Below are positions 1 through 8,292 of a stretch of 64,000 nucleotides of DNA, piece after piece. The number at the start of each line of letters is the position of its first letter. Positions within the stretch are counted from its first letter, which is position 1. Where the stretch lies: contig CAYLQA010000002.1 in NCBI GenBank assembly GCA_964385695.1, positions 62,001 to 126,000 of the forward strand, given 5' to 3'. The notes beneath the pieces are model-generated. The model saw nothing but the letters and a program-made list of their open reading frames with translations, was not told the origin of the DNA and did no database searches. The translations under genes were made by a program, and so were the position numbers. Origin of the DNA: CAYLQA01 sp964385695. Its GTDB lineage: Bacteria; Desulfobacterota; Desulfobulbia; Desulfobulbales; Desulfurivibrionaceae.

Positions 1-2174
1 CTGTTCTCCAAAGAAAGCCTGTGCACCACCTGGGCGTTCATGGTCTTGGTAAAGAGCTGGTATTTATTCTTGCCCTCCTCTTTGGCGCGATACATGGCAA
101 GTTCGGCATTTTTCAAAAGGGTATCCGGCTCCTTGCCATCCTCCGGGAAAAAGGTAACACCCACACTGACGGTGATAAAGGACTCATAAACAGCCAGATT
201 AAAGGGTGCACTAAAGGCCTCGATAACCTTTTCCGCAAGAAGCACGGCCTCCTTTTCATCGACCAGTTCCTCAAACAAAACGGCAAAATCATCCCCGCCT
301 AAACGGGCCACGGTGACATCCTCTGCCACGCATTTTTTGATCCGCTCGCCCACCTGTTGCAGCATGACATCGCCAATGGTGTGGCCAAAGCTGTCGTTGA
401 TATGCTTGAAGTTATCCAGATCCACCACCAGTACCGCCACCCGTTCCGCGCTGCGCTGGCTGTGGGAAACCGCAACCTGCAAACGATCAAGCATGAGGGT
501 CCGATTGGGCAGCCCGGTAAGGGCATCATGATAGGCCTGAAAATGAAGCTGTTCCTCATAGCTGCGGATCTCGCTCATATCATGAAAGACCGCAACATAA
601 TTGAAGACCTCGCCACGCTCGTCCTTAATGGCGGTGATGGTCAACCACTCGGGATAGACCTCGCCGCTCTTTCGACGATTCCAGATCTCTCCTTGCCAGC
701 GGCCTTTTTCCAGTAATTCCCCCCACATGGTCTCGTAAAATTCCGACTCATGCCTGTCTGATTTTAAGATACTGGGCTTGTGGCCGATGGCCTCTTCCGC
801 GCTGTAGCCGGTAATGTGGCTGAAGGCAGGGTTAATCATGCGGATAACGCCGTCCGCATCGGTAATGGATATGCCCTCGATACTGCTGTCAAACACCTGG
901 CCGGCCAACAGCAACTGCTCCTCTGTCTGTTTGAGCTGCGTGATATCCTGGATGGTGCCGAACATCCAAAGAGGAGCACCATCGCTGCCGGAGCGAAGCT
1001 CCCCCTCCTCATGCACTACGCGAATTTCACCGGAGGGCCTGATTACACGGTGGTTGATGGAGTAATCTTCATTTTTATCCAAGGCCTGCTTAACGGCTTC
1101 TTGCACCCGCTCTTGATCATCGGGGTGAACACCGTGCAAGAAGTTCTCATAGGTAACCCCGCCGGGGTCATGGGGGAGACCAAAAATATCAAATATCTCG
1201 TCGGACCAATGCAGAGTACCTTTGACAATATCCCACTCCCAATGGCCCAGATGGGCAATTTTTTGGGCCCGGGCAAGATCCGCCTCGCTTTTTGCCAACC
1301 GCTGCTCAGAAAGCCTCCGATCAATCAGGTGGGCCAGGGAGTTGGCCAGCGCAACCAGAAAACTCTTCTCATCCTCATTGCTCTCATACCCTGCCTCGGC
1401 ATAGAGCAACAATACGCCAAGCAGTTCCTCCTCAAGCAGTATGGGAACCACGTAATGACTGTGATTCTCCATGTTTTCAAAGCGTATACGCAGTTCTTGC
1501 GTCAGCTCCGAGGCAAAGATAAACTTTTTTTCCTGGGCGGCCCTGCCGCAGAGACACTGGCCGAATTCAACCTCACGACAAAGCTCTTGCACCTCATGCG
1601 GCATATTCTGTTGCGCTGTGAGAGAAAGCTTCTCCTCTCCGTTTTCTTTTAAAAAGACTGCTCCTTTGGCCGTAAGCGGTAGCCAGGGGATAGCGAGAAT
1701 TTCACTGAGGGCCAGTGAAAGTTGTTCTCTTAAGGATATCTTCTGAAAGCTCAGGAGGAGGAGGGACTCTATAACCTGTTGCTGACTGCGTAGACGCTCC
1801 GCAGATTCGCGTTCCTTATCACCGGAATCACTTTGCAACTCAAAAAAAATACTGCCGCTTTGGGGGACACGTTGCAAGGTAAAAAGCACGCTCCGCTGTC
1901 CGTTGGAAAAACGGCCGCAAAACGAGACGGTCGAATTTTCTGCGCAAGTATTAAATTTATCCTCAAGGTCCGCTTTGGGTACCTCGGGCAACAGGGCAGT
2001 AAACGCAAAAAAACTCCGGTCTTGGGGCAAGGCATCCTCGTCAATGATTTCACACAAAAAATCATCCCACCTCTGGTTACTGCCTGTCAGAGTTCCATCA
2101 GCGGCAAAAAGGGCCACAGGAGCGGAAAGCAGAGGTAGAAGATCTTGTTCGTTCATTTTAGAAGTTGGATCCAT
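1..2174 (-). CDS. GAF-PAS-PAS-GGDEF signalling protein (C-terminus off the window)
   Basis: Probable cyclic-di-GMP enzyme; the frame is still open at base 1, so the C-terminus is missing. From the N-terminus I read about 110 residues of low similarity, a GAF-like domain (about 115-270, with GQCLCGRAA and a YVVPILLEEELLGVLLLYAE core), a PAS domain starting near HLGHWEWDI, a second PAS with GISITDADGVIRMINPAF and ITGYSAEE, then a diguanylate cyclase domain with DALTGLPNRTLMLDRL. The active loop is RLGGDDFAVL, a GGDDF form of GGDEF. The RxxD inhibitory site is not kept (VAED in that place). The last visible residues, MNAQVVHRLSLEN, are typical of the linker into an EAL domain, so a GGDEF-EAL protein is likely but not shown. 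No membrane segment is visible. Start: ATG at 2174 or in-frame ATG at 2156; neither has a strong ribosome site. Confidence 0.85.
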   Translation of the reverse strand, partial: MDPTSKMNEQDLLPLLSAPVALFAADGTLTGSNQRWDDFLCEIIDEDALPQDRSFFAFTALLPEVPKADLEDKFNTCAENSTVSFCGRFSNGQRSVLFTLQRVPQSGSIFFELQSDSGDKERESAERLRSQQQVIESLLLLSFQKISLREQLSLALSEILAIPWLPLTAKGAVFLKENGEEKLSLTAQQNMPHEVQELCREVEFGQCLCGRAAQEKKFIFASELTQELRIRFENMENHSHYVVPILLEEELLGVLLLYAEAGYESNEDEKSFLVALANSLAHLIDRRLSEQRLAKSEADLARAQKIAHLGHWEWDIVKGTLHWSDEIFDIFGLPHDPGGVTYENFLHGVHPDDQERVQEAVKQALDKNEDYSINHRVIRPSGEIRVVHEEGELRSGSDGAPLWMFGTIQDITQLKQTEEQLLLAGQVFDSSIEGISITDADGVIRMINPAFSHITGYSAEEAIGHKPSILKSDRHESEFYETMWGELLEKGRWQGEIWNRRKSGEVYPEWLTITAIKDERGEVFNYVAVFHDMSEIRSYEEQLHFQAYHDALTGLPNRTLMLDRLQVAVSHSQRSAERVAVLVVDLDNFKHINDSFGHTIGDVMLQQVGERIKKCVAEDVTVARLGGDDFAVLFEELVDEKEAVLLAEKVIEAFSAPFNLAVYESFITVSVGVTFFPEDGKEPDTLLKNAELAMYRAKEEGKNKYQLFTKTMNAQVVHRLSLEN

Positions 2175-2412
2175 TTCATGAGTGAATAAGCTGCCTACCC
2201 AATAATAGCTTAAGGGTTTAGCAAAAGGGAAAAAGTAATTTCAGGTAGAATAGCAAACTTAGGAATAATTATCAATTGCATAACATAATGATGTTGGAGT
2301 AGAACTTTCGAGTTTGCAATACAATTTCGCTTCTGCCAGCCCTGTAACAGGGCTCGGGGATTTCCTTAACAATACATTTTTAGTTGATTTATAAACGAAG
2401 GCTGATGCTTGG

Positions 2413-2553
2413 ATGTTCAGCAATGGTCGCTACGTGGGAAAATCGTTTTGCTTGGCGTCTTTTTGCCCACGATCCTTATCCCCTTCCGCCACAGGCTCTC
2501 CCAAGGCGAAAGAGGTTATTCCTTTTGACGAGGATGATTTTGAGGACTTTTAA
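2413..2553 (+). CDS. Possible small protein with acidic C-terminal tail
   Basis: An in-frame ATG at 2413 gives 46 codons ending in VIPFDEDDFEDF and a TAA at 2551, about 20 bases before a strong intrinsic terminator. An AAGG lies about 12 bases upstream and a stop sits in frame at 2392. The terminator so close to this stop suggests a real transcript ends here, either a small gene or the remnant 3' end of a larger one. The acidic-aromatic tail recalls protein-binding tails such as that of SSB but does not match the usual DDIPF. Function unknown; it may be non-coding. Confidence 0.3.
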   Translation: MFSNGRYVGKSFCLASFCPRSLSPSATGSPKAKEVIPFDEDDFEDF

Positions 2554-2574
2554 CAGTTCCCAAAATGTTCGTAC

Positions 2575-2608
2575 AAAGCGGCGGCCAATGGCCGTCGCTT
2601 TTTTTTTG
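2575..2608 (+). terminator. Intrinsic terminator before birA
   Basis: A nine-base GC-rich stem (GCGGCGGCC pairing with GGCCGTCGC, one G-T pair) with a three-base AAT loop is followed by nine T residues at 2599-2607. It separates the small frame at 2413-2553 from birA. Confidence 0.8.
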
Positions 2609-2662
2609 TGCGCAAAGTATATTCATGTTCAGTCCTGCAAGCACATTAGCAACTACTCGGTG

Positions 2663-3481
2663 ATGAAATATATGGTGCGTACCTCAGAAAAAGACGACCC
2701 CATCTGGAAGGAAATGGGCGAAACAGGCAAACTCGGCCCATGGACGGTCCAGTACCACGAGAGCATTGACTCCACAAACAGTGCTGCCATGGAGCTTGCC
2801 AGGGATAATTCAAACACCATAGACATAGTGGTGGCCGACAGTCAGCAGCAGGGCAGGGGCAGGCATAAGCGTAGTTGGCACTCTCCCAAGGGAGACGGGC
2901 TTTACTTCTCCGTCATCACCCGCCCGCAGTTACCAGTCAAAGACTTTCCCAAACTCACCCTGGTGACCGGGGTCGCCTGTTGCCGGGCCCTAGAGCAATT
3001 AACTGCCCAAAGGCCAACCCTCAAGTGGCCCAATGATATTTTGTATAATGGCAAAAAATGCGGCGGCATTCTCTGCGAGGCCGGGGGAATAAACACCGAT
3101 GCCCCCTATGCCGTAATCGGTATCGGGCTCAACGTCTCCACACCGCAAGAGGCATTCCCTGCCGAACTCAGCGATAAGGCGACCTCCCTCATCAGCGCCA
3201 CTGGCCAAAACATTGCCAGGGGCGGAATCCTACAGGCAGTCTGTCGGTCCCTCACAATTGCTATTAAACGGCTTGAGAATGGAGAGTTTCTATCTCTCCT
3301 TGATGAATGGCGGAGCTACGATGCCTATAGAGACAAAGAGGTATCCTGGCTGACAGACTCCGGAGAGGTGGTAACAGGGATCTCCCTCGGCCCGGATCAA
3401 GAGGGCCAACTTCACATCCGGACTGGCAATGGCGTTGTCCATACTGTCATTTCAGGCGATATCACCCTGAAAATTCCATAA
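2663..3481 (+). CDS. birA: Biotin--[acetyl-CoA-carboxylase] ligase (BirA, no DNA-binding domain)
   Basis: Transfers biotin through biotinyl-5'-AMP to the carrier lysine of biotin-dependent carboxylases in the cytoplasm. The 272-residue product has the family motifs: STNSAAMELA near the N-terminus, the nucleotide/biotin loop QQGRGRHKRSWHSPKGDGL, KWPNDILYNGKKCGGIL, and the C-terminal beta-barrel (VSWLTDSGEVVTGISLG). There is no N-terminal winged helix, so it should be a monofunctional ligase rather than a repressor. The open frame runs back to 2384, but that part crosses a terminator and does not look like protein. I prefer ATG 2663; ATG 2672 is three codons further in. It stands alone, convergent with ahcY. 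Confidence 0.9.
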   Translation: MKYMVRTSEKDDPIWKEMGETGKLGPWTVQYHESIDSTNSAAMELARDNSNTIDIVVADSQQQGRGRHKRSWHSPKGDGLYFSVITRPQLPVKDFPKLTLVTGVACCRALEQLTAQRPTLKWPNDILYNGKKCGGILCEAGGINTDAPYAVIGIGLNVSTPQEAFPAELSDKATSLISATGQNIARGGILQAVCRSLTIAIKRLENGEFLSLLDEWRSYDAYRDKEVSWLTDSGEVVTGISLGPDQEGQLHIRTGNGVVHTVISGDITLKIP

Positions 3482-3509
3482 AAAAAGGGAGCCGCAGATG
3501 CGACTCCCC
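3481..3509 (-). terminator. Intrinsic terminator of ahcY
   Basis: On the minus strand, a GGGAGTCGC / GCGGCTCCC-type stem just after the ahcY stop runs into seven T residues. The birA stop lies within the T run on the other strand. Confidence 0.75.
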
Positions 3510-3536
3510 TGGTAAAAACCGAATACTGGCCCTGAA

Positions 3537-4841
3537 CTAGTAACGATAATGCTCGGGCTTATAGGGACCCTCCACCGGCACTCCGATGTAATCGGCCTGC
3601 TCCTTGCTTAAGGTAGTAAGCTTGACGCCGATCCTGGCCAGATGCAGACGGGCTACCTTCTCGTCAAGGTGTTTGGGCAGAAGGTACACCTTGTTCTCAT
3701 ACTTTTCATAGTTGTGCCATAATTCCACCTGGGCCATGACCTGGTTGGTGAAAGAGTTACTCATGACAAAGCTCGGGTGGCCGGTGGCGCAACCGAGGTT
3801 GACCAGACGTCCCTCCGCCAGAACAATGATCCGCTTGCCGTCCGGGAAGACAACATGATCTACCTGGGGCTTGATATTTTCCCAGGTCAGATCGCGAACG
3901 GAGGCGATATCGATTTCGCTGTCAAAGTGGCCGATGTTACAGACAATGGCCTCATTTTTCATCTGCTCCATGTGGGAGCGGTCGATAACCCGCAGGTTGC
4001 CGGTGCAGGTAACGAAGATGTCGCCGATGGAGGCGGCCTCTTCCATGGTGACCACGCGAAAACCCTCCATGGCCGCCTGCAGGGCGCAGATGGGATCAAC
4101 CTCGGTAACCAAAACCGTGGAACCCATACCGCGGAAGGCCTGGGCACAACCCTTACCCACATCGCCGTAACCGATAACAACGGCCATTTTGCCTGCCACC
4201 ATGACATCGGTGGCCCGCTTGATGCCGTCCAGCAGGGACTCACGGCAGCCGTAGAGGTTGTCGAACTTACTCTTGGTGACCGAGTCGTTGACATTAAAAG
4301 ACGGAGCCTTCAAAGTGCCGGCTTGGGTCATCTCATAGAGCCGATGGACTCCGGTGGTGGTCTCCTCGGAGATACCGCGGATTTCATCCATCAACTCGGG
4401 GTATTTTTCATGCATGACCTGGGTCAGGTCGCCACCGTCGTCCAGGATCATATTGGGTTTCCAGCCGTCCGGGCCGAAGATGGTCTGATCGATGCACCAC
4501 CAGAACTCCTCCTCGCTCTCGCCCTTCCAGGCAAAGGTGGGGATGCCCGCGTCAACCATGGCGGCGGCGGCATGGTCCTGGGTGGAAAAGATATTACAGG
4601 AAGACCAGCGCAGTTCCGCGCCGAGATCAACCAGGGTCTCCATCAAAACCGCGGTCTGGATGGTCATATGCAGGCAACCGGCAATGCGCGCACCAGCCAA
4701 AGGCTTTTGCCCGGCATACTCTTCACGTACCGTCATCAAGCCGGGCATCTCGGTCTCGGCAATTTTTACTTCCTTGCGGCCCCACTCGGCCAAGCTCATA
4801 TCGGCAACCTTATAGTCGCCGCTTTCTAACACCTTGTTCAT
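3537..4841 (-). CDS. ahcY: Adenosylhomocysteinase
   Basis: Hydrolyses S-adenosylhomocysteine to adenosine and homocysteine, removing the product inhibitor of methyltransferases. The 434-residue protein is full length and carries [27 protein letters not shown], the NAD-binding [17 protein letters not shown] (GxGxxGxG) and the C-terminal [10 protein letters not shown] ending typical of the family, where Lys and Tyr reach the neighbour's active site. Start ATG 4841 is chosen because GAGGAG lies ten bases upstream; an in-frame ATG six codons earlier lacks such a site. metK lies 142 bases upstream on the same strand, so the two enzymes of the activated methyl cycle are side by side and may be cotranscribed. 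Confidence 0.96.
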   Translation of the reverse strand: MNKVLESGDYKVADMSLAEWGRKEVKIAETEMPGLMTVREEYAGQKPLAGARIAGCLHMTIQTAVLMETLVDLGAELRWSSCNIFSTQDHAAAAMVDAGIPTFAWKGESEEEFWWCIDQTIFGPDGWKPNMILDDGGDLTQVMHEKYPELMDEIRGISEETTTGVHRLYEMTQAGTLKAPSFNVNDSVTKSKFDNLYGCRESLLDGIKRATDVMVAGKMAVVIGYGDVGKGCAQAFRGMGSTVLVTEVDPICALQAAMEGFRVVTMEEAASIGDIFVTCTGNLRVIDRSHMEQMKNEAIVCNIGHFDSEIDIASVRDLTWENIKPQVDHVVFPDGKRIIVLAEGRLVNLGCATGHPSFVMSNSFTNQVMAQVELWHNYEKYENKVYLLPKHLDEKVARLHLARIGVKLTTLSKEQADYIGVPVEGPYKPEHYRY

Positions 4842-4983
4842 TGTCTCTATTCTCCTCAACCGGCATGGCCGGAATGAAAAATTAAAAATTTAAAATGTAA
4901 AATGACAGAGCCGTAAACCGAGTTTCGCGTTCAGCCAAGCACAGATTGCGATCCGTCAATTCTTCATTCTCCATTTTTCATTG

Positions 4984-6150
4984 TTATTTAATGCCGGCGG
5001 CATCGCGCAGGATTTCTGCCTTGTCAGTCTTCTCCCAACTAAACTCTTCACGCTCCCGGCCGAAATGACCGTAAGCCGCTGTCTTTTTGTAGATAGGACG
5101 CAAGAGATCCAGCTGCTGCACAATGGCCTTGGGCCTGAGATCGAAGTGGGCCTCAACAAGTTCCTTGATCTTATCATCGCTGACCTTGCCGGTGCCAAAG
5201 GAGCTAACATTGATGGAAACCGGCTTGGAAATACCGATGGCATAGGCAATCTGCACCTCAACCTCAGAGGCCAATCCTGCGGCCACGATATTTTTGGCAA
5301 CATAGCGTCCCATGTAGGAAGAAGAGCGATCCACCTTGGAGGGATCCTTACCGGAAAAAGCGCCGCCACCGTGGGAACCCATGCCGCCGTAGGTATCAAC
5401 AATGATCTTCCGCCCGGTCACCCCACAGTCGCCAACCGGGCCGCCGATAACAAAACGGCCGGTGGGGTTAATGAAGTATTTAGTGTCCTTATCCACCATG
5501 TTCTCGGGGATGATGGGCTTGATAATCTCCTCCATAACCCCTTCCTTAAGATCTTCATAGTCCACATCAGGAGCATGCTGGGTGGAGAGAACCACCGCCT
5601 CGACTCTTTTGGGCTTATTATTCTCATACTCGATGGTGACCTGGCTCTTGGCGTCCGGCCGCAACCAAGGCAGCAGTCCCGCCTTACGCACCTCTGATTG
5701 GCGTTTGGTCAGGCGGTGGGCATAGGTGATGGGCATGGGCATCAGAACCCTGGTCTCATCACAGGCATAACCGAACATCAACCCCTGGTCACCAGCGCCC
5801 TGGTCAAGGTCGATTCCGGTCCCCTCGTCCACACCCTGAGCAATGTCCACAGACTGCTTATCGATACTGGTCAGCACAGCACAGGACTGCCAGTCAAAAC
5901 CCATATCCGAAGAGTTGTAGCCAATTCCCTTTACGGTCTCACGGACGACCTGGGGCATATCAACATAGGCCGAGGTGGTAATCTCGCCGGCGATGATACA
6001 CATACCGGTGGTGACCATGGTTTCACAGGCTACGCGGGAGGTCTTATCCTCCTCCAAAATTGCGTCGAGCACGGCATCGGAAATTTGGTCGGCAACCTTA
6101 TCAGGATGGCCTTCAGATACTGATTCTGAGGTAAAGAGATGGTTGGACAT
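4984..6150 (-). CDS. metK: S-adenosylmethionine synthase
   Basis: Makes S-adenosylmethionine from methionine and ATP. At 388 residues it matches the family length. Signatures visible are [20 protein letters not shown] (with the catalytic His), [12 protein letters not shown] (the hexapeptide motif), [20 protein letters not shown] and [19 protein letters not shown] (P-loop-like second motif). AAGGAG precedes the ATG by six bases. No recognisable SAM-riboswitch architecture was found in the roughly 90 bases upstream. Confidence 0.97.
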   Translation of the reverse strand: MSNHLFTSESVSEGHPDKVADQISDAVLDAILEEDKTSRVACETMVTTGMCIIAGEITTSAYVDMPQVVRETVKGIGYNSSDMGFDWQSCAVLTSIDKQSVDIAQGVDEGTGIDLDQGAGDQGLMFGYACDETRVLMPMPITYAHRLTKRQSEVRKAGLLPWLRPDAKSQVTIEYENNKPKRVEAVVLSTQHAPDVDYEDLKEGVMEEIIKPIIPENMVDKDTKYFINPTGRFVIGGPVGDCGVTGRKIIVDTYGGMGSHGGGAFSGKDPSKVDRSSSYMGRYVAKNIVAAGLASEVEVQIAYAIGISKPVSINVSSFGTGKVSDDKIKELVEAHFDLRPKAIVQQLDLLRPIYKKTAAYGHFGREREEFSWEKTDKAEILRDAAGIK

Positions 6151-6246
6151 TGTTGCTCCTTATATCAAGTTTTAACGGATTTCTTTTCAGACGGATTTCC
6201 CCTACGGGAGACAAAAACATCATGATTAATAGATAATGGTGATCTG

Positions 6247-7185
6247 TCAAGAAAAAACAGGCAAATAGGTGGCCTCAAGGGCCTGAATTTTTTGACTGAG
6301 TTCGGCATTCACCGGCGCTGGCATTCCCAGTTGAGCGGCCAGGCGTACAACAGCACCGTTTATTGCTGCAATTTCGGTACGTTGCTTCTTGCGAACATCC
6401 TGGAGCATGGAGGAGATGTTATGGGCCGTGGCCCGGCATACCTCTCGAGTGGCCTTGAGGGGGTCATGCAACACCTCAACACCAAGCCCCTTGGCCACCA
6501 CGGAGGCCTCCAGCACGGCTGCTTCCATCCGGACACGGAGTGCTGCATCCTCGAGCAGATTGCCATTGGGGCAATCATGGAGCGCAGTCAGGGCATTGAT
6601 ACCCACATTGACAAACAACTTCCCCCAAATATGGGCCATAATATTTTCGCTCACCTGGGCGTCGAGTCCGGCCTGGACAAGGATGTCCACGCAATCGGCA
6701 AGTCGGTTCTGCCAGATGGTTGAAACATCATCCGTAAAGCCAAGCCGGGTCAGACCATGACCACCATGCCGCACCTGGCCCGGGGCAAGCAGGGTTGCCC
6801 CCATTGTGGTCACCCCTAGGGCCCAGTGACCGGGAATATTCTGCCTCTGCAGCAGTTCTATATGGCCAATACCGTTTTGCAGGGCGACAAGAAGAGTGCC
6901 TTCAAACAGGAGGGGGCGGGCCGCAAGAAGGGCTGCCTCCACCTGATAGGATTTCACACAGAGAAAGACGAGGTCGCAGGGGCCGATATCCGCAGCCTCG
7001 GATGCTGCCCGAATCGGCAAGGGGATACGGCGCTCATCCTTTTCAAGAATAAGGCCGCTTTGGGCGATTTGCGCGGCCCGCTCCCGGTTATGGTCCAGGA
7101 GCCAGACCTCTCGGCTTTGATTTTGACAAAGCAAGGCGGCCAGAAGGGTTCCCATGGCTCCGGGCCCGACAATGGCTATCCTCAC
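6247..7185 (-). CDS. panE: 2-dehydropantoate 2-reductase
   Basis: NADPH-dependent ketopantoate reductase of pantothenate/CoA synthesis. The 312-residue product opens with a Rossmann motif (IAIVGPGAMGTLLAALL), continues with DLVFLCVKSYQ and LVALQNGIGHIE, and has the ApbA/PanE C-terminal helical domain including KLFVNVGINALTAL with the catalytic Lys. The start is GTG at 7185, supported by GGAGG seven bases upstream. It lies 96 bases upstream of metK on the same strand, just downstream of a terminator that closes the preceding lipoprotein gene. Members of this family also reduce other 2-oxo acids, so the substrate is by homology. Confidence 0.88.
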   Translation of the reverse strand: MRIAIVGPGAMGTLLAALLCQNQSREVWLLDHNRERAAQIAQSGLILEKDERRIPLPIRAASEAADIGPCDLVFLCVKSYQVEAALLAARPLLFEGTLLVALQNGIGHIELLQRQNIPGHWALGVTTMGATLLAPGQVRHGGHGLTRLGFTDDVSTIWQNRLADCVDILVQAGLDAQVSENIMAHIWGKLFVNVGINALTALHDCPNGNLLEDAALRVRMEAAVLEASVVAKGLGVEVLHDPLKATREVCRATAHNISSMLQDVRKKQRTEIAAINGAVVRLAAQLGMPAPVNAELSQKIQALEATYLPVFS

Positions 7186-7203
7186 AACACGCCTCCTTCA
7201 CGC

Positions 7204-7250
7204 AGAAAAAAGAAAAGGCAAAAAGAGGCGATACGCTCTTTTTGCCTTTT
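7204..7250 (-). terminator. Intrinsic terminator of the NrfJ-like gene
   Basis: A perfect 15-bp stem (7213-7227 with 7236-7250, AAAAGGCAAAAAGAG with its complement) is followed on the minus strand by a T-rich tract at 7204-7212. It lies between the lipoprotein stop at 7273 and the panE ribosome site. Confidence 0.85.
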
Positions 7251-7272
7251 GACTGTTTGTCAGGGCAAAATA

Positions 7273-8166
7273 TTATTTGCTGACGGTCACGTTTTCGATA
7301 ATCACGTTGTACTTATAACCGAAGCCAAAATCCTTATTGGCCGCCAAAACGCCCTCAACGGTGACAATGTCGCCTTTCCCTGCCTGAGAGGGGGAGGTGA
7401 CCACCAGGTCGTGGGTGTTTTTCTGAGGATCGCCGGTACCATCCTGGAGGTGGAGCCAGTTGGTGCCCATGATCTGGGGAGAGAATTTAACCACCTGCCC
7501 TTTGATCCGGACCGTTTTGCCATTGAGATCCTCGGCCTTGGCAAAAACCTCACTCACGGTGTAACCATTGGCCCCGTTTGCCTTTTCCAGGGAAAGCTCA
7601 ACAAAGGGAACAATGGCCTTGCTGCTGCCCATGCTCACCTCTGCACCAGGATCAATGGCCTGGGCTCCGCCGGACTCCTGGGACAGGGCAGAGGTAAAAT
7701 CGCTAGCAGCGGCATTGTCACCCATGCTGCCGTGGGGGTTTGTCATGCTCACATTCATCATGGCGCCGCCCTGAGGAGAGGCAGGTTTAGGCCCTTTGCC
7801 TTCAATGCCGTTGGCAAAGAGGATATTGGCAAAGGTTCTGTTCAGGCTTTTGCTGGGGAAATTGGTCATCATCTGACCGTCGGTTATGGTCACCTTCTCG
7901 CCAGCCGCAACTTCTGTTGCAGGCATGGCAGCCCAGGTCTCGCCAGTATCATTGTTGATCAAGACGTAGGTGTAACCGCCGCCGCTGAGAACCTCTTTGG
8001 CCTTGCCAACAAGGGGCAAGTCAACCTGCTTAGCGCTGCTGACACTTTCCTGGGTCGCCGTTTCTGCCGCAGGTGCGGCTGCCTTCTGTCCTTGGTTATC
8101 GCAGGCCGTAAAAGTGGCCATCATCAAAAAAAACGCCAGGGTGGAACCGAATTTGGATATCTTCAT
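7273..8166 (-). CDS. Lipoprotein with two NrfJ-like (OB-fold) domains
   Basis: Predicted envelope lipoprotein of 297 residues. MKISKFGSTLAFFLMMATFT is a signal peptide and the following A-C of TACDNQGQ is the lipobox Cys. An Ala/Gln-rich linker leads to two similar beta-rich modules: one with AKEVLSGGGYTYVLINNDTG and one near residue 200 with TVRIKGQVVKFSPQIMGTNW and LHLQDGTGDPQKNTHDLVVT. These resemble the small OB-fold protein NrfJ, encoded next to nitrite reductase genes in some bacteria; a Met-rich stretch (GGAMMNVSMTNPHGSMGD) lies between them. The start is set by GGGAG before ATG 8166; the open frame extends 28 codons upstream. Function unproved; periplasmic metal or haem-protein maturation is one possibility. 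Confidence 0.75.
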   Translation of the reverse strand: MKISKFGSTLAFFLMMATFTACDNQGQKAAAPAAETATQESVSSAKQVDLPLVGKAKEVLSGGGYTYVLINNDTGETWAAMPATEVAAGEKVTITDGQMMTNFPSKSLNRTFANILFANGIEGKGPKPASPQGGAMMNVSMTNPHGSMGDNAAASDFTSALSQESGGAQAIDPGAEVSMGSSKAIVPFVELSLEKANGANGYTVSEVFAKAEDLNGKTVRIKGQVVKFSPQIMGTNWLHLQDGTGDPQKNTHDLVVTSPSQAGKGDIVTVEGVLAANKDFGFGYKYNVIIENVTVSK

Positions 8167-8223
8167 GAAAAATGCTCCCTTCTCAAGGCTTTGCCGAGTA
8201 TTCTGGGCCTTACTAATAAATAA

Positions 8224-8248
8224 GCGCCCCGCATCGAGTGCGAGGCGC
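8224..8248 (-). terminator. Probable terminator of clpSA
   Basis: GCGCCCCGCA pairs with TGCGAGGCGC around a five-base loop (one mismatch). On the minus strand it is followed by a T-rich TTATTTATTA. It lies after clpA and before the lipoprotein start. Confidence 0.6.
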
Positions 8249-8292
8249 ATCTCCTCTTATTGATACTGTGACACTTCGTTAGATAAAAAGGT

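Noticed and set aside
780..1652. A 290-codon plus-strand open frame across the PAS/GGDEF gene
   Set aside because: The minus-strand frame reads as continuous GAF-PAS-GGDEF protein here; this is a shadow.
2384..2662. N-terminal extension of birA
   Set aside because: Would translate through a strong terminator and gives no BirA-like residues; start at 2663 preferred.
3777..4829. A 350-codon plus-strand open frame
   Set aside because: Antisense shadow of ahcY; residue pattern is low-complexity Gly/His/Asp with no family signature.
6151..6246. SAM riboswitch before metK
   Set aside because: The leader is short and lacks the conserved stems of the SAM riboswitch classes I know.
6826..8223. A 465-codon plus-strand open frame over panE and the lipoprotein gene
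   Set aside because: Crosses a perfect intrinsic terminator and both true genes on the other strand; no protein family resemblance.
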